Origin: Acidipropionibacterium virtanenii
GTDB lineage: Bacteria > Actinomycetota > Actinomycetes > Propionibacteriales > Propionibacteriaceae
Direction of reading: 5' to 3'
Assembly (NCBI RefSeq): GCF_003325455.1
Contig: NZ_CP025198.1
Span: 1-64,000, forward strand
Length of the DNA: 64,000 bases
Position 1 is the first letter of the stretch. Each line of letters opens with the position of its first letter. This document shows, in pieces, positions 22,639 through 30,022 of this stretch. The position numbers and the translations under genes were made by a program. The notes under the pieces are model-generated. The model was given only the letters and a program-made list of their open reading frames with translations, did not search any database and was not told where the DNA came from.

Positions 22639-23564
22639 GCAGGCGCATCGTCGTCGTCGGGTCGGTCAATGCCGATCTGAGAGTCACCGTGGAGCGCCAT
22701 CCCCGCCCCGGGGAGACCCTTCTCGGCGGGGACGGCACCGTCACCCCCGGCGGCAAGGGGGCCAACCAGGCCCTGGCGGCCGCCCGGGCGGGCGGGGAGG
22801 TCACCATGATCGGGGCGGTGGGGAATGATCCGAACGCTTCGGCGGCCCTGGGCCTGCTCCGCGAGTCGGGGGCCGACCTGTCTGGGATCGCCGAGGTCGA
22901 CGGTCCCACCGGGGTGGCGGTGGTGATGGTGGCCGACTCCGGGGAGAACGAGATCGTCTACATCCCCGGCGCCAACGCCACCGTCGACGCCGCCGCGGTC
23001 GACGCCCACCGGGATCTGCTGGCCGACGCCGCCGTGGTGCTGTGCCAGGGGGAGACCCCGGCCGACGGCATCGCCCGGGCGCAGGCCCTTGCCGGGGGCC
23101 GGTTCGTGCTCAACCCGGCGCCGGTCATCGCACTGCCGTCCGAGGTGATCACGGCCGCTGATCCGCTCATCGTCAACGAGCACGAGGGGGCGCTGGTGGC
23201 CAGGATGCTCGAACCTGACGCCGACGTCGAGGCCCTGGAGCAGGCGCCGCGGGACTGCGTAGCGGCGCTGCGCGAGGCCGGCTGCCGGGCCGTCGTGATG
23301 ACGATGGGCTCGGCCGGAGCGCTGGTGTCCCAGGGAGAGGGCGTCACCGCGATCCCGGCCGTGCGGGTCGACGCCGTCGACACCACCGGAGCCGGGGACG
23401 CCTTCGCCGGGTCTCTGGCCGCCCGGTTGGCCGAGGGTGAGACGCTTCGGGCGGCCTGCGACTACGCGGCGCGGTTCGCCGCACTGACCGTCACCAGGAG
23501 CGGCGCCCAGGCCTCCTTCCCGACCGTCGACGAGGCGGACGGGCTGAGGAGGGAGGACCGATGA
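22635..23564 (+). CDS. rbsK: Ribokinase
   Basis: Phosphorylates ribose to ribose-5-phosphate. The 309-residue PfkB-family protein has the first signature GGKGANQALAAARAGG, substrate motif GSVNADL, and second PfkB signature DTTGAGDAFAGSLAARL containing the catalytic aspartate and anion hole. GTG 22635 overlaps the rbsB stop (GTGA), showing translational coupling; rbsD overlaps its end in the same way. It converts the imported sugar directly, completing the pathway encoded by the operon. Confidence 0.95.
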   Translation: MSRRIVVVGSVNADLRVTVERHPRPGETLLGGDGTVTPGGKGANQALAAARAGGEVTMIGAVGNDPNASAALGLLRESGADLSGIAEVDGPTGVAVVMVADSGENEIVYIPGANATVDAAAVDAHRDLLADAAVVLCQGETPADGIARAQALAGGRFVLNPAPVIALPSEVITAADPLIVNEHEGALVARMLEPDADVEALEQAPRDCVAALREAGCRAVVMTMGSAGALVSQGEGVTAIPAVRVDAVDTTGAGDAFAGSLAARLAEGETLRAACDYAARFAALTVTRSGAQASFPTVDEADGLRREDR

Positions 23565-23944
23565 GGCGGGGCGGGCTGCTCAATCCGGCCCTGTGCGCCG
23601 CAGTCGCCGGGCTGCGTCACACCGACACCTTCGTGGTGGCCGACGCCGGCCTCCCGGTGCCCGCCGGGGTACCGGTGATCGACCTGTCTCTGGTGTTCGG
23701 AGTACCGCGCTTCGAGGAGGTGCTGGACGCCGTCCTCGACGAGATCGTCGTCGATCATGCGGTGATCGCCGACGAGGCGGTGGGCGGCGAACCCGAGGGC
23801 TGGGTGCGCGGCCGGATCGACGACGTCGCCACCATCAGTCATGAGGAGCTCAAGAAGGAGGTGGCGCGGGCGTCCTTCGTGGTGAGAACCGGGGAGACGA
23901 CGTCATTCGCGAATGTCATCGTCTCCTGCGGCGTGCCGTTCTGA
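23561..23944 (+). CDS. rbsD: D-ribose pyranase
   Basis: Interconverts beta-pyranose and furanose forms of ribose so that ribokinase can act. The 127-residue protein has the RbsD/FucU motifs MRRGGLLNPAL, VVADAGLPVP and the C-terminal RTGETTSFANVIVSCGVPF, which supply the active-site histidine-loop and tyrosine/asparagine residues of the family. ATG 23561 overlaps the rbsK stop. This is the last gene of the rbs operon. Only 1 base separates its stop from the convergent ABC permease stop, so no terminator space exists between them. Confidence 0.93.
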   Translation: MRRGGLLNPALCAAVAGLRHTDTFVVADAGLPVPAGVPVIDLSLVFGVPRFEEVLDAVLDEIVVDHAVIADEAVGGEPEGWVRGRIDDVATISHEELKKEVARASFVVRTGETTSFANVIVSCGVPF

Positions 23945-23945
23945 C

Positions 23946-24707
23946 TCATCGGAGCCTGCGCCGGTAGATCCTCGTCGCGACGACGTACGCCGCGACGAGG
24001 ATCCCGGCGCACCAGGCCAGGCCGACCCACAGGTCGGCGTCGGCCGGCCGCCCGGCCAGCAGGGACCGGATCGAGTCGACCAACGGGGTCACCGGCTGAT
24101 GGTCGGCGAACCACCGCACCGGTGCGGGCATCGTGGCGGTCGGCACGAAGGCCGAGCTAATGAATGGCAGGAAGATGAGCGGGTAGGAGAAGGCGACCGC
24201 CCCGTCGGTGCTCCTGGCGGTGAGCCCGGGGATCATGGCGACCCAGGTGAGAGCCAGGGTGAACAGCGTCATGATCCCGGCCACCCCCAGCCATGATCCG
24301 ACGCTGGCGACGCTGCGGAAGCCCATGATCAGCGACACGCCGACCACGATCGTCACCGAGACGAGGTTGGCGACCAGAGAGGTCAGCACGTGGGCCCACA
24401 GCACCGAGGAGCGGGCGATCGGCATGGCGCGCAGCCGGGTCACCATGCCGGACTGCATGTCTGTGAAGAGCCGGAATGAGGTGTACGAGATGCCGGTGGC
24501 GACCGTGATCAGCAGGATCCCGGGCATCAGGTAGTTCACGTACGACGCCGGGCCGGCCTGGATCGCGCCGCCGAAGACGTAGACGAAGAGCAGCAGGAAG
24601 GCGATCGGCATCATGACGGTCGTGATGATGGTGTCGGGGCTGCGCAGGATGTGGCGCAGGGACCGTCCGGTGAGAACCGAGGTGTCCTGGAGGGCGAGGG
24701 TGCTCAT
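23946..24707 (-). CDS. ABC-2 type permease, DrrB-like drug exporter
   Basis: A 253-residue membrane protein with six predicted helices (ITTVMMPIAFLLLFVYVFG, YLMPGILLITVATGIS, LVSVTIVVGVSLIMGF and others) and the ABC-2 signature around RLRAMPIARSS. With the coupled ATPase it forms a daunorubicin-resistance-type (DrrAB) exporter. The ATG at 24707 overlaps the ATPase stop (ATGA). The substrate is unknown. Regulation is likely through the PadR protein that heads the operon. Confidence 0.88.
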   Translation of the reverse strand: MSTLALQDTSVLTGRSLRHILRSPDTIITTVMMPIAFLLLFVYVFGGAIQAGPASYVNYLMPGILLITVATGISYTSFRLFTDMQSGMVTRLRAMPIARSSVLWAHVLTSLVANLVSVTIVVGVSLIMGFRSVASVGSWLGVAGIMTLFTLALTWVAMIPGLTARSTDGAVAFSYPLIFLPFISSAFVPTATMPAPVRWFADHQPVTPLVDSIRSLLAGRPADADLWVGLAWCAGILVAAYVVATRIYRRRLR

Positions 24708-25513
24708 CGCCGGGCTCCTTCCCGTGCGTGCTCGTCGGAGGCGGTCCCGTTGTCGGAGGTGATGGCCATGAAGATCTCCTCCAGGCTGGGCTGCCTCTCG
24801 ACGTACTCGACGGTGGGGGCGGGGATGAGCCGCTTGAGCTCGGCCAGGGTGCCCTCGGCGATGATGCGTCCCCGGTGCAGGATCGCGATCCGCTCGGCGA
24901 GTTCCTCGGCCTCGTCCAGGTACTGAGTGGTGAGCAGCACGGTGGTGCCCCGCCCGGCGAGGGCCTTGACGGTCGCCCAGACGTCGCGTCGACCCTGCGG
25001 GTCCAGGCCGGTGGTGGGCTCGTCGAGGAAGATCACCGGAGGGTCGCCGATCAGACTCATGGCGATGTCCAGACGCCGTCGCATGCCGCCCGAGTAGCCG
25101 GAGGCACGGCGTCGGCCGGCATCGGCGAGCGAGAAGCGGGCCAGCAGGTCGTCGGCCACCTTCTCGGGGTGCGCCACATGGCGCAGCCGGGCGATGAGGG
25201 TGAGGTTCTCCCGGCCGGTGAGGGTCTCGTCGATCGCGGCGAACTGGCCGGTGAGGCTGATGGATCGGCGCACCCGGTCCGGCTGGGAGGCGACGTCGAA
25301 TCCGGCCACGGTGGCCGTTCCGGCGTCGGCCGGCAGCAGGGTCGACAGGATTCTCACCAGGGTGGTCTTGCCCGCTCCGTTCTGGCCCAGCAGCGCCTGG
25401 ATGCTGCCCGGGGGCACCGTGAGATCGACGCCGGTGAGCACTGCCAGGTCGCTGAAGGACTTCGTCAGACCGCGGACCTCGATGGCGGCGCAGCGGCGCG
25501 TGGGCGCGGTCAT
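24704..25513 (-). CDS. ABC transporter ATP-binding protein, DrrA-like
   Basis: A 269-residue ATPase with Walker A LLGQNGAGKTTLVRIL, signature YSGGMRRRLDIAMSL, Walker B VIFLDEPTTGLDP and the DrrA-type C-terminal extension ending near VEYVERQPSLEEIFMAIT. It powers the adjacent ABC-2 permease, probably for extrusion of hydrophobic compounds. Starts overlap stops on both sides (DUF1048 gene upstream, permease downstream), so the four genes from padR to the permease are translationally coupled. Confidence 0.9.
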   Translation of the reverse strand: MTAPTRRCAAIEVRGLTKSFSDLAVLTGVDLTVPPGSIQALLGQNGAGKTTLVRILSTLLPADAGTATVAGFDVASQPDRVRRSISLTGQFAAIDETLTGRENLTLIARLRHVAHPEKVADDLLARFSLADAGRRRASGYSGGMRRRLDIAMSLIGDPPVIFLDEPTTGLDPQGRRDVWATVKALAGRGTTVLLTTQYLDEAEELAERIAILHRGRIIAEGTLAELKRLIPAPTVEYVERQPSLEEIFMAITSDNGTASDEHAREGARR

Positions 25514-25947
25514 GACTGCTCCCCTGTGCTGTCGGGATCAGGGCTGTCGGGACGTGTGCTGTCGGGCTCTGCGGGATCAGCCGGGGTGGAAGCGGCCTCC
25601 GCATGGTCGATCGACTCGGAGAGCCGGTCGCGCTCCTTGTCGATCCAGTTCTTGCCGGAGTAGCTGGCCAGGAAGGTCTCGGCGAAGTCCGCCGGATCCT
25701 CCCCGACGATCGAGCGCACCGGGGTGCCGTCCGCGGCGGCCTGATCGAACAGGGCGTCCAGGTCTTCGAGCATGTCCACCATCACGTGGCCGTCGCTGAA
25801 CGCGCCGACCCGCAGCAGGTAGCGCTCGACCGCCTCGGCCGCCGTCCGGTAGGCCGTGGGCAGTGCCTTGACCCGGGTCTTGTGGTCGCGCCAGCGGCGC
25901 TTGTCGTCCAGGTTTCCGATCAGTGTCTCGACGATGTGTCGCATCAT
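25510..25947 (-). CDS. DUF1048 family protein
   Basis: A 145-residue cytoplasmic, helix-rich protein: IVETLIGNLDDKRRWRDHKTR, LPTAYRTAAEAVERYLLRVG, MVDMLEDLDALFDQAAADGT, and SYSGKNWIDKERDRLSESI. The core matches DUF1048, a family regularly found next to PadR regulators. Its C-terminal 30 residues are Pro/Asp/Ser repeats and probably disordered. The start is one of two tandem ATGs (25947 or 25944) behind AAGGAG. The biochemical role is unknown. Confidence 0.82.
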   Translation of the reverse strand: MMRHIVETLIGNLDDKRRWRDHKTRVKALPTAYRTAAEAVERYLLRVGAFSDGHVMVDMLEDLDALFDQAAADGTPVRSIVGEDPADFAETFLASYSGKNWIDKERDRLSESIDHAEAASTPADPAEPDSTRPDSPDPDSTGEQS

Positions 25948-26273
25948 CGTGCTCCTTCGTGAAGCTGTTGCAGGCGTTCGACGAGGAAGCTCCAGGTCTC
26001 CCAGAACTCGTCGAGGTAGTCGCGTCCCTGGTCGTTGAGGGAGAACATCTTGCGTGGCGGCCCCTTCTGGGACGGGACCTTCTCGACGTCCACCAGCCCA
26101 CGGCGCTCGATGCGCACCAGCAGGGCGTAGACGGTGCCCTCGGCGATGTCGGTGAAGCCGTGATCGCGCAGCCATGCCGTGATCTCGTACCCGTAGGCCG
26201 GTCGGCGCGACAGCAGGAGCAGGACGATCCCGTCGAGGGTGCCCTTGAGCATCTCCGTCATCTGTCGGTTCAC
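25944..26273 (-). CDS. PadR family transcriptional regulator
   Basis: A 109-residue winged-helix protein. MLKGTLDGIVLLLLSRRPAYGYEITAWL contains helix 1 and the PadR YGYEI motif, followed by GTVYALLVRIERRGLV and KMFSLNDQGRDYL (wing). Members repress drug-efflux genes and are released by the drug. As the first gene of a unit with a DrrAB-like exporter it most likely controls its own operon. GTG 26273 has GGAGG at 26278-26282. An internal ATG at 26261 lacks a suitable site. Confidence 0.9.
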   Translation of the reverse strand: MNRQMTEMLKGTLDGIVLLLLSRRPAYGYEITAWLRDHGFTDIAEGTVYALLVRIERRGLVDVEKVPSQKGPPRKMFSLNDQGRDYLDEFWETWSFLVERLQQLHEGAR

Positions 26274-26317
26274 AGTTCCTCCATCCGTCCAACTTCTCCA
26301 TCTACTCAGTGTCGTTG

Positions 26318-26333
26318 ACTACCAGTACATAGT
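26318..26333. promoter_or_regulatory. Possible PadR operator
   Basis: An inverted repeat ACTA-N8-TAGT (26318-26333) lies 45 bases upstream of padR. It resembles the half-site plus 8-base-spacer layout of PadR operators (ATGT-N8-ACAT), though the half-site differs. The surrounding sequence is AT-richer than average, consistent with a promoter. Confidence 0.35.
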
Positions 26334-26440
26334 AACGATGAGTAGCGGGTCGGACAAGTGCCCGTGGGACGGGTTGGTCGCATCGTTCACGAAGGCCGCG
26401 ACCGCGTGCGCGGAGGTCGGGGTCGGGGCGCCGATCCGCC

Positions 26441-27379
26441 TCAGCCGAGGCTGAACCCGCCGTCGCTGCTGATGACCTGGCCGACCACCCAGCGGGACGC
26501 CGGTGACATGAGCCAGGCCACCAGCCGGCCGATATCGCCGGGGGTGCCGAAGCGTCCGAAGGGCTGCTCGGCCTGGATCGCCCGGAGCTCGTCGAGCGGC
26601 CGGTCGGCGGTCTCGGGGTCCATGTAGCCGGTGTTCACCGGGCCCGGATTGATGGTGTTGAGGGCGACTCCACGGCTCAGCAGTTCGGCGCAGACGGTCT
26701 TCGTGACGCCGGCCAGGGCCGCCTTGCTGGTGGCGTAGGCCACCTCGCCGGGCATGGGGGAGTCGATCTGGCCCGAGGTGAGCCAGACCACTCGTCCACT
26801 GGACCGGGCCTCGTGGGGCTCGCGGGCGGGGCGCTGGCCGGGGGCCGACGGTGCCTCGGCGGGGCGGGGTTCGAACTGCTCGGCGAAATACCTGGTGAGC
26901 AGGATCGTCGAGCGGGCGTTGACCCGCCAGTGGCCGTCCAGCATCGCCTCGTCGACGTCGAACAGCGACCCGTCCCCGCCGCTGCGGGCGTGGTTGCAGA
27001 CCAGTCCGTGGAGTCGTCCGGCGCGCTCTGTGGCGGCCCTGATGAGCTGCTTCGCGGCTCCGTCGCGGGCCAGGTCGAAGGAGAAGTTCGCGAGGACGCA
27101 TCCGGGGTGGGCGGCGTCCAGATCGGCCAGCAGGGCGGCGACGTCCTCGGACCCCCAGGGCTGATCGGCGTCATGAGGAGCGAAGTGATGGATCACCAGA
27201 CGTGCGCCGGCGTCGGCCAGGGCGGAGGCGATGCCGAACCCGATCCCGCGACGTCGGGAGACCCCGGTGACGAGGACCGTTCTGCCGGCCAGTGGATCGG
27301 GGGCCGACGGTCCAGCTGTGTGGAGCGTGGAGGTTGTGGTGTTGACGGTGGCCCCGTCGTCGGGAGTCTCGTCGTGCAT
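26441..27379 (-). CDS. SDR family oxidoreductase
   Basis: A 312-residue short-chain dehydrogenase/reductase. The glycine-rich cofactor motif is VTGVSRRRGIGFGIA, the catalytic pair is in VAYATSKAAL (Tyr-x3-Lys), and the PG motif is NTINPGPVNTGYM. A long N-terminal extension (about 35 residues) and an insertion before the active site (RPAEAPSAPGQRPAREPHEA) are unusual. The conserved active-site serine is seen in WLTSGQID. The C-terminus SSDGGFSLG is typical of classical SDRs of the 3-oxoacyl-ACP reductase-like group. The substrate is unknown. It is monocistronic, with a tRNA gene upstream in opposite orientation. Confidence 0.85.
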   Translation of the reverse strand: MHDETPDDGATVNTTTSTLHTAGPSAPDPLAGRTVLVTGVSRRRGIGFGIASALADAGARLVIHHFAPHDADQPWGSEDVAALLADLDAAHPGCVLANFSFDLARDGAAKQLIRAATERAGRLHGLVCNHARSGGDGSLFDVDEAMLDGHWRVNARSTILLTRYFAEQFEPRPAEAPSAPGQRPAREPHEARSSGRVVWLTSGQIDSPMPGEVAYATSKAALAGVTKTVCAELLSRGVALNTINPGPVNTGYMDPETADRPLDELRAIQAEQPFGRFGTPGDIGRLVAWLMSPASRWVVGQVISSDGGFSLG

Positions 27380-27477
27380 GATCGCGAGGATACGCGGCGG
27401 GGGCGGCCCGTGATTTGTCGCGGGATCAAGCCGTGCGGTAACGTACTTTCTCGCAGCCGGGAGACCGGCTGAGGTTC

Positions 27478-27554
27478 GGGCCTATAGCTCAGTTGGTTAG
27501 AGCGCCGCCCTGATAAGGCGGAGGTCACTGGTTCAAGTCCAGTTAGGCCCACCA
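27478..27554 (+). tRNA. tRNA-Ile (GAT)
   Basis: A 77-base gene including an encoded CCA end. Acceptor arms GGGCCTA (27478-27484) and TAGGCCC (27544-27550) pair perfectly. The D-arm is GCTC AGTTGGTTA GAGC. The anticodon stem CCGCC/GGCGG encloses loop CTGATAA, giving anticodon GAT. The T-arm is CTGG TTCAAGT CCAG. A hairpin terminator follows. The downstream 1.8 kb holds decayed and intact toxin-antitoxin genes, a common pattern next to tRNA genes. Confidence 0.97.
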
Positions 27555-27556
27555 CT

Positions 27557-27594
27557 GAAACCCCTAGTCAGACGATGTTTGGCTGGGGGTTTTC
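27557..27594 (+). terminator. Terminator after tRNA-Ile
   Basis: GAAACCCC (27557-27564) and GGGGTTTTC (about 27586-27594) form an 8-bp stem ending in a T-run (TTTT), 3 bases after the CCA end. The inner loop contains AGTCAGACGATGTTTGGCT. A similar sequence reappears at 28581-28609. Confidence 0.65.
27564..27592 (+). repeat. Imperfect direct repeat, left copy (right copy 28581-28609)
   Basis: Bases 27564-27592 match 28581-28609 at 24 of 29 positions (shared blocks GTCAGACG and TGGCTGGGGG). The pair brackets the decayed higBA module just downstream of the tRNA. It may be a degenerate attachment-type duplication or a repeated terminator loop. Confidence 0.4.
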
Positions 27595-27745
27595 ATCATG
27601 TCTGGCCTGATCACGGGTCCTTGATACGTGCCTTGAGGGCTTCGGCGCCTGGCCCGACGCCGTCAATCCCTCGGCTGAGGTGGCGGAGGAGTCCTTCACC
27701 GGGCATCCCACGGCACGGAGGTTGGGCCTGTCGAGATGCTCGGTG

Positions 27746-27783
27746 ACTACAAGGATAGACCCTGCATGGTCTATCCTTGTAGT
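27746..27783. promoter_or_regulatory. Perfect 16-bp palindrome at the higBA promoter
   Basis: ACTACAAGGATAGACC (27746-27761) and GGTCTATCCTTGTAGT (27768-27783) are perfect inverted copies around a 6-base spacer, ending directly at the GTG start of the toxin remnant. Such palindromes are the autoregulatory operators of toxin-antitoxin modules. TATCCT at 27772-27777 could be the -10 of a leaderless transcript. Confidence 0.65.
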
Positions 27784-28137
27784 GTGTGGGATATCGACGC
27801 CGAGTTCATCGAATCCTGGGTGGGTTCCCTGGATGAGGCGTCGCGGGCTCAGGTGATCGCCGCTCTCCGGATTCTCCGGGAGGCGGGTCCGCAACTCGGC
27901 CGCCCTCTCGTCGACACGGTGAAGGCGTCCCGCTACAAGATATGAAGGAGTTGCGCCCGGGCTCGTCGGGGTGATCGGAACTGCGAATCCTGTTTGCCTT
28001 CGATCCTGTCCGCAGAGCGATCCTCCTGGTAGCCGGCGACAAGACTGGCGACTGGGACCGCTGGTACTGCACGAACATCCCCAGCCAGAGCCGATGACCT
28101 GTACGAGCAGCACCTCGCAGACCTGAAACGGAAGTGA
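27784..28137 (+). pseudogene. HigB/RelE-superfamily toxin (Gp49-like, DUF891), inactivated
   Basis: Translation from GTG 27784 gives WDIDAEFIESWVGSLDEA ... GRPLVDTVKASRYK, the first half of a Gp49/HigB toxin, then breaks. The second half is readable in other frames: MKELRPGSSG, in-frame TGA near 27972, ELRILFAFDPVRRAILL, DKTGDWDRWYCTNIP, and after another shift ADDLYEQHLADLKRK, ending at the TGA at 28135-28137. So at least two frameshifts (near 27940 and 28082) and one nonsense codon inactivate it. The remaining order matches the family's WYxxxIPxADxLYxxHL end. Its antitoxin partner overlaps the old stop and is intact. Confidence 0.8.
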
Positions 28138-28448
28138 TGACGATGAGCCTGTCTCTGGAGGACTTGGAGAAGAGGTACCCAGTCGATGAGCGACTCGTCC
28201 GGGCCGCCGAGGATCAGATGCGCGCCGAGGTCCGCGCCTACAGGCTTCGCGAACTGCGTGAGCGCGCCGGGCTCACCCAGGCCCAACTGGCGGAACGAAT
28301 CGGCGTCGGACAGCGGCAGGTCTCCAAGATCGAACATGGCGACCTTGACAGCGCGAAACTCGGTACCATCCGCAGGTATCTTCAGGCCGTCGGCGGCGAT
28401 CTCGCCGTTGAGTACGTGGCTGGGGACCAGCGGGTACGAGTCGCCTGA
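28137..28448 (+). CDS. XRE-type antitoxin (HigA-like), orphan
   Basis: A 103-residue protein with a helix-turn-helix of the XRE class in the C-terminal half: LRELRERAGLTQAQLAERI, GVGQRQVSKIEHGDLDSAKL, TIRRYLQAVGGDLAVEYVAGD. This is the layout of HigA antitoxins of Gp49-type toxins. It overlaps the toxin remnant's stop (TGATGA), as a coupled partner would. Starts at 28134 (GTG), 28137 and 28143 are all possible. With the toxin broken, it may persist as a regulator acting on the palindrome at 27746-27783 or as an anti-addiction factor. Confidence 0.85.
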   Translation: MTMSLSLEDLEKRYPVDERLVRAAEDQMRAEVRAYRLRELRERAGLTQAQLAERIGVGQRQVSKIEHGDLDSAKLGTIRRYLQAVGGDLAVEYVAGDQRVRVA

Positions 28449-28556
28449 GAATCGGGTTTTGAGTCGCCTCGCCCGCAGGGCCGCCGAGTCGCGCTGAGGC
28501 CCCGCTCAGGCAGGGCGGTGTACGAGATCTACCGCGACACCCCAGCATGCGGGCCA

Positions 28557-29003
28557 TCACCGCTTTGGGTGCCCCGTCTCCTGGTCAGACGCCGTATGGC
28601 TGGGGGCTTCGTGGTGCTCTGGAGAGACGGTCTCCAGTCCTAGGCTGTGGGAGGCGTCGGCCATCCGGAGGTCGTAGGTGATGATTCCCTCGAGATCGTC
28701 GCCCAGTGCCAGCGCGGTGGCGAGATGTACGGCGTCGAGACTTCGAACCTCTGGCGGCATGAGACGTGCGGCTTCGTCGAAGATCTGGGCATCGGCCCTC
28801 ACCAGAAGCAGTCGTGACAGCACGTCGCGGGCCTGCGTGACGGCCTCCGGAGCCGGGCGGCGCACGGAGCGCACCAGCTCGGTGCGGGCCAGGTCGCTGG
28901 TCGCCAGGGCGGCGTCGCGGCGTCCGAGCCATGTGAGCAGAGCTTCGGATTCCGGCTCGATGACGACGAGCTTCACCAGTGCGGAGGTGTCTGCGTAGAA
29001 CAT
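28557..29003 (-). CDS. PIN-domain toxin (VapC-like)
   Basis: A 148-residue PIN-domain ribonuclease. The acidic active-site residues are visible: Asp5 in FYADTSALVKL, Glu in ARTELVRSV, Asp in SLDAVHLATAL and Asp in ITYDLRMADAS. Members cleave tRNA or rRNA when not bound by the antitoxin. The last 20 residues (after TVSPEHHEAPSH) go beyond the usual PIN end. They are encoded in the imperfect repeat at 28581-28622, hinting at a rearranged 3' end. The ATG overlaps the antitoxin stop. Confidence 0.88.
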   Translation of the reverse strand: MFYADTSALVKLVVIEPESEALLTWLGRRDAALATSDLARTELVRSVRRPAPEAVTQARDVLSRLLLVRADAQIFDEAARLMPPEVRSLDAVHLATALALGDDLEGIITYDLRMADASHSLGLETVSPEHHEAPSHTASDQETGHPKR

Positions 29004-29266
29004 CAGTAGCGCTCCCCGTCGCGCATCTGCTGCAGGACCGAGGAGACGTCGGCGGCGATCGTTGGGGCGGGGAGGTCGCTCAGAGCCCGGATCGGGGGGC
29101 GGGCACGGTCGGCGGCGAGCAGCCCGCGCACTCCGCCGTGGTCGATGGCGGAGAGTCGCGCGACCGGCCGTCCACGGTCGGTCACGGTGATCTCCTCCCC
29201 GGCGGCGGCGCGGCGGACGACGCTCGAGGCGTTCTGCTTCAACTCGCGGATGCCGACCTCACTCAT
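29003..29266 (-). CDS. Phd/YefM-type antitoxin (VapB-like)
   Basis: An 87-residue antitoxin: MSEVGIRELKQNASSVVRRAAAGEEITVTDRGRPVARL is the Phd/YefM DNA-binding fold, followed by a toxin-wrapping C-terminus (LSDLPAPTIAADVSSVLQQMRDGERY). It is paired with the PIN toxin by an overlapping stop/start (TGATG). No ribosome-binding site precedes the ATG. A -10-like TACAAT (29279-29274 on the minus strand) ends only 7 bases upstream, so the mRNA is probably leaderless. Confidence 0.88.
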   Translation of the reverse strand: MSEVGIRELKQNASSVVRRAAAGEEITVTDRGRPVARLSAIDHGGVRGLLAADRARPPIRALSDLPAPTIAADVSSVLQQMRDGERY

Positions 29267-29269
29267 GAT

Positions 29270-29280
29270 CTACATTGTAG
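29270..29280 (-). promoter_or_regulatory. Palindromic operator and -10 of vapBC-like pair
   Basis: CTACATTGTAG (29270-29280) is a perfect 5-1-5 palindrome. Read on the minus strand it contains -10-like TACAAT, with a weak TGACGG -35 at 29303-29298. It is suitably placed for autorepression by the antitoxin. Confidence 0.5.
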
Positions 29281-29329
29281 CACTTGAGGCGGGGGGACCG
29301 TCAGCTTCACGTGATCATCACCGGGCGAT

Positions 29330-29369
29330 GTGTCGAGTTGGCGTCCGTCATTCCACGCGAACTCGACAC
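29330..29369. repeat. 40-bp palindrome, possible divergent member of the GTGTAGGAA family
   Basis: GTGTCGAGTT (29330-29339) and AACTCGACAC (29360-29369) are perfect 10-bp arms around 20 bases that include a second GCGT/ACGC stem. Length (40), GTGT/ACAC ends and the central TCCGTC at the same offset as in 58171-58210 resemble the 40-bp family. The gap 29281-29535 otherwise shows no gene. Confidence 0.45.
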
Positions 29370-29535
29370 TGCCTGGAGGCTGGCAGACCCGCCCCGGCGC
29401 TTGGCATGCGCCGATAGGCTTGTCTCCCATGACATAGACGACGGCGTAGTCGCAGACGCCACGAGGGGGCCGGATATATGGCAGGCTCGCAGATCCAGGC
29501 AGGGATTCCCACTCCAAGGACGAAGGAACGTTTCC

Positions 29536-29985
29536 ATGCGGGCAAGAGATCTTGCTGTCAAGGTGCCACTGGTGCGGCTCGACGACCCGGTGGCCAAGGC
29601 GGTCCGGGTGATGGCGGACGAGGGGCTTCCCGGCCTCGTCATCGTCGATCACAGGGACGTGCCCCAGTTCGTGCTCCGCGGCACTCAGGTGCTGCGCCTC
29701 CTGGTCTCCCAGTACTCCGACGATCCTGCGCTGGCACGCACGGTCGACGAGGCCTCCGCGGACCTCTTCTGGTCGGAGGTCGGGGCCCGGTCGATCGACG
29801 ACTGTCTCGCCCCGCAGGAGGCCAAACGGGCCACTGTGCCCCGCGATGCCACCGTGCTGGAGGTGGCGATCACCATGTCCCGGCTGCGCAGCCCCATCGT
29901 CGCGGTGGTCAACGACGAGGGCCGGATCAGGGGCTGCATCACTCTCAACCGTCTGCTGACGGCCACCGAGCTGCCGGAGGCCTGA
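29536..29985 (+). CDS. CBS-domain protein
   Basis: A 149-residue protein of two CBS repeats: MRARDLAVKVPLVRLDDPVAKAVRVMADEGLPGLVIVD with QFVLRGTQVLRLL, and TVPRDATVLEVAITMSRLRSPIVAVVNDEGRIRGCITLNRLL. Such Bateman modules bind adenine nucleotides and regulate a partner. The ArsB/NhaD-type transporter starts 37 bases downstream, so it is probably the partner. ATG 29536 is chosen because CBS similarity begins there, with GAAGGAAC upstream; longer frames from 29284 add unrelated sequence. Confidence 0.85.
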   Translation: MRARDLAVKVPLVRLDDPVAKAVRVMADEGLPGLVIVDHRDVPQFVLRGTQVLRLLVSQYSDDPALARTVDEASADLFWSEVGARSIDDCLAPQEAKRATVPRDATVLEVAITMSRLRSPIVAVVNDEGRIRGCITLNRLLTATELPEA

Positions 29986-30022
29986 GCCTCACCGGGAGCG
30001 CCACGCGCCGGGCGGTGCGGCC

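Noticed and set aside
27478-27554. A following tRNA-Ala or rRNA genes near tRNA-Ile
   Set aside because: No second cloverleaf or rRNA sequence is present downstream; only toxin-antitoxin genes.
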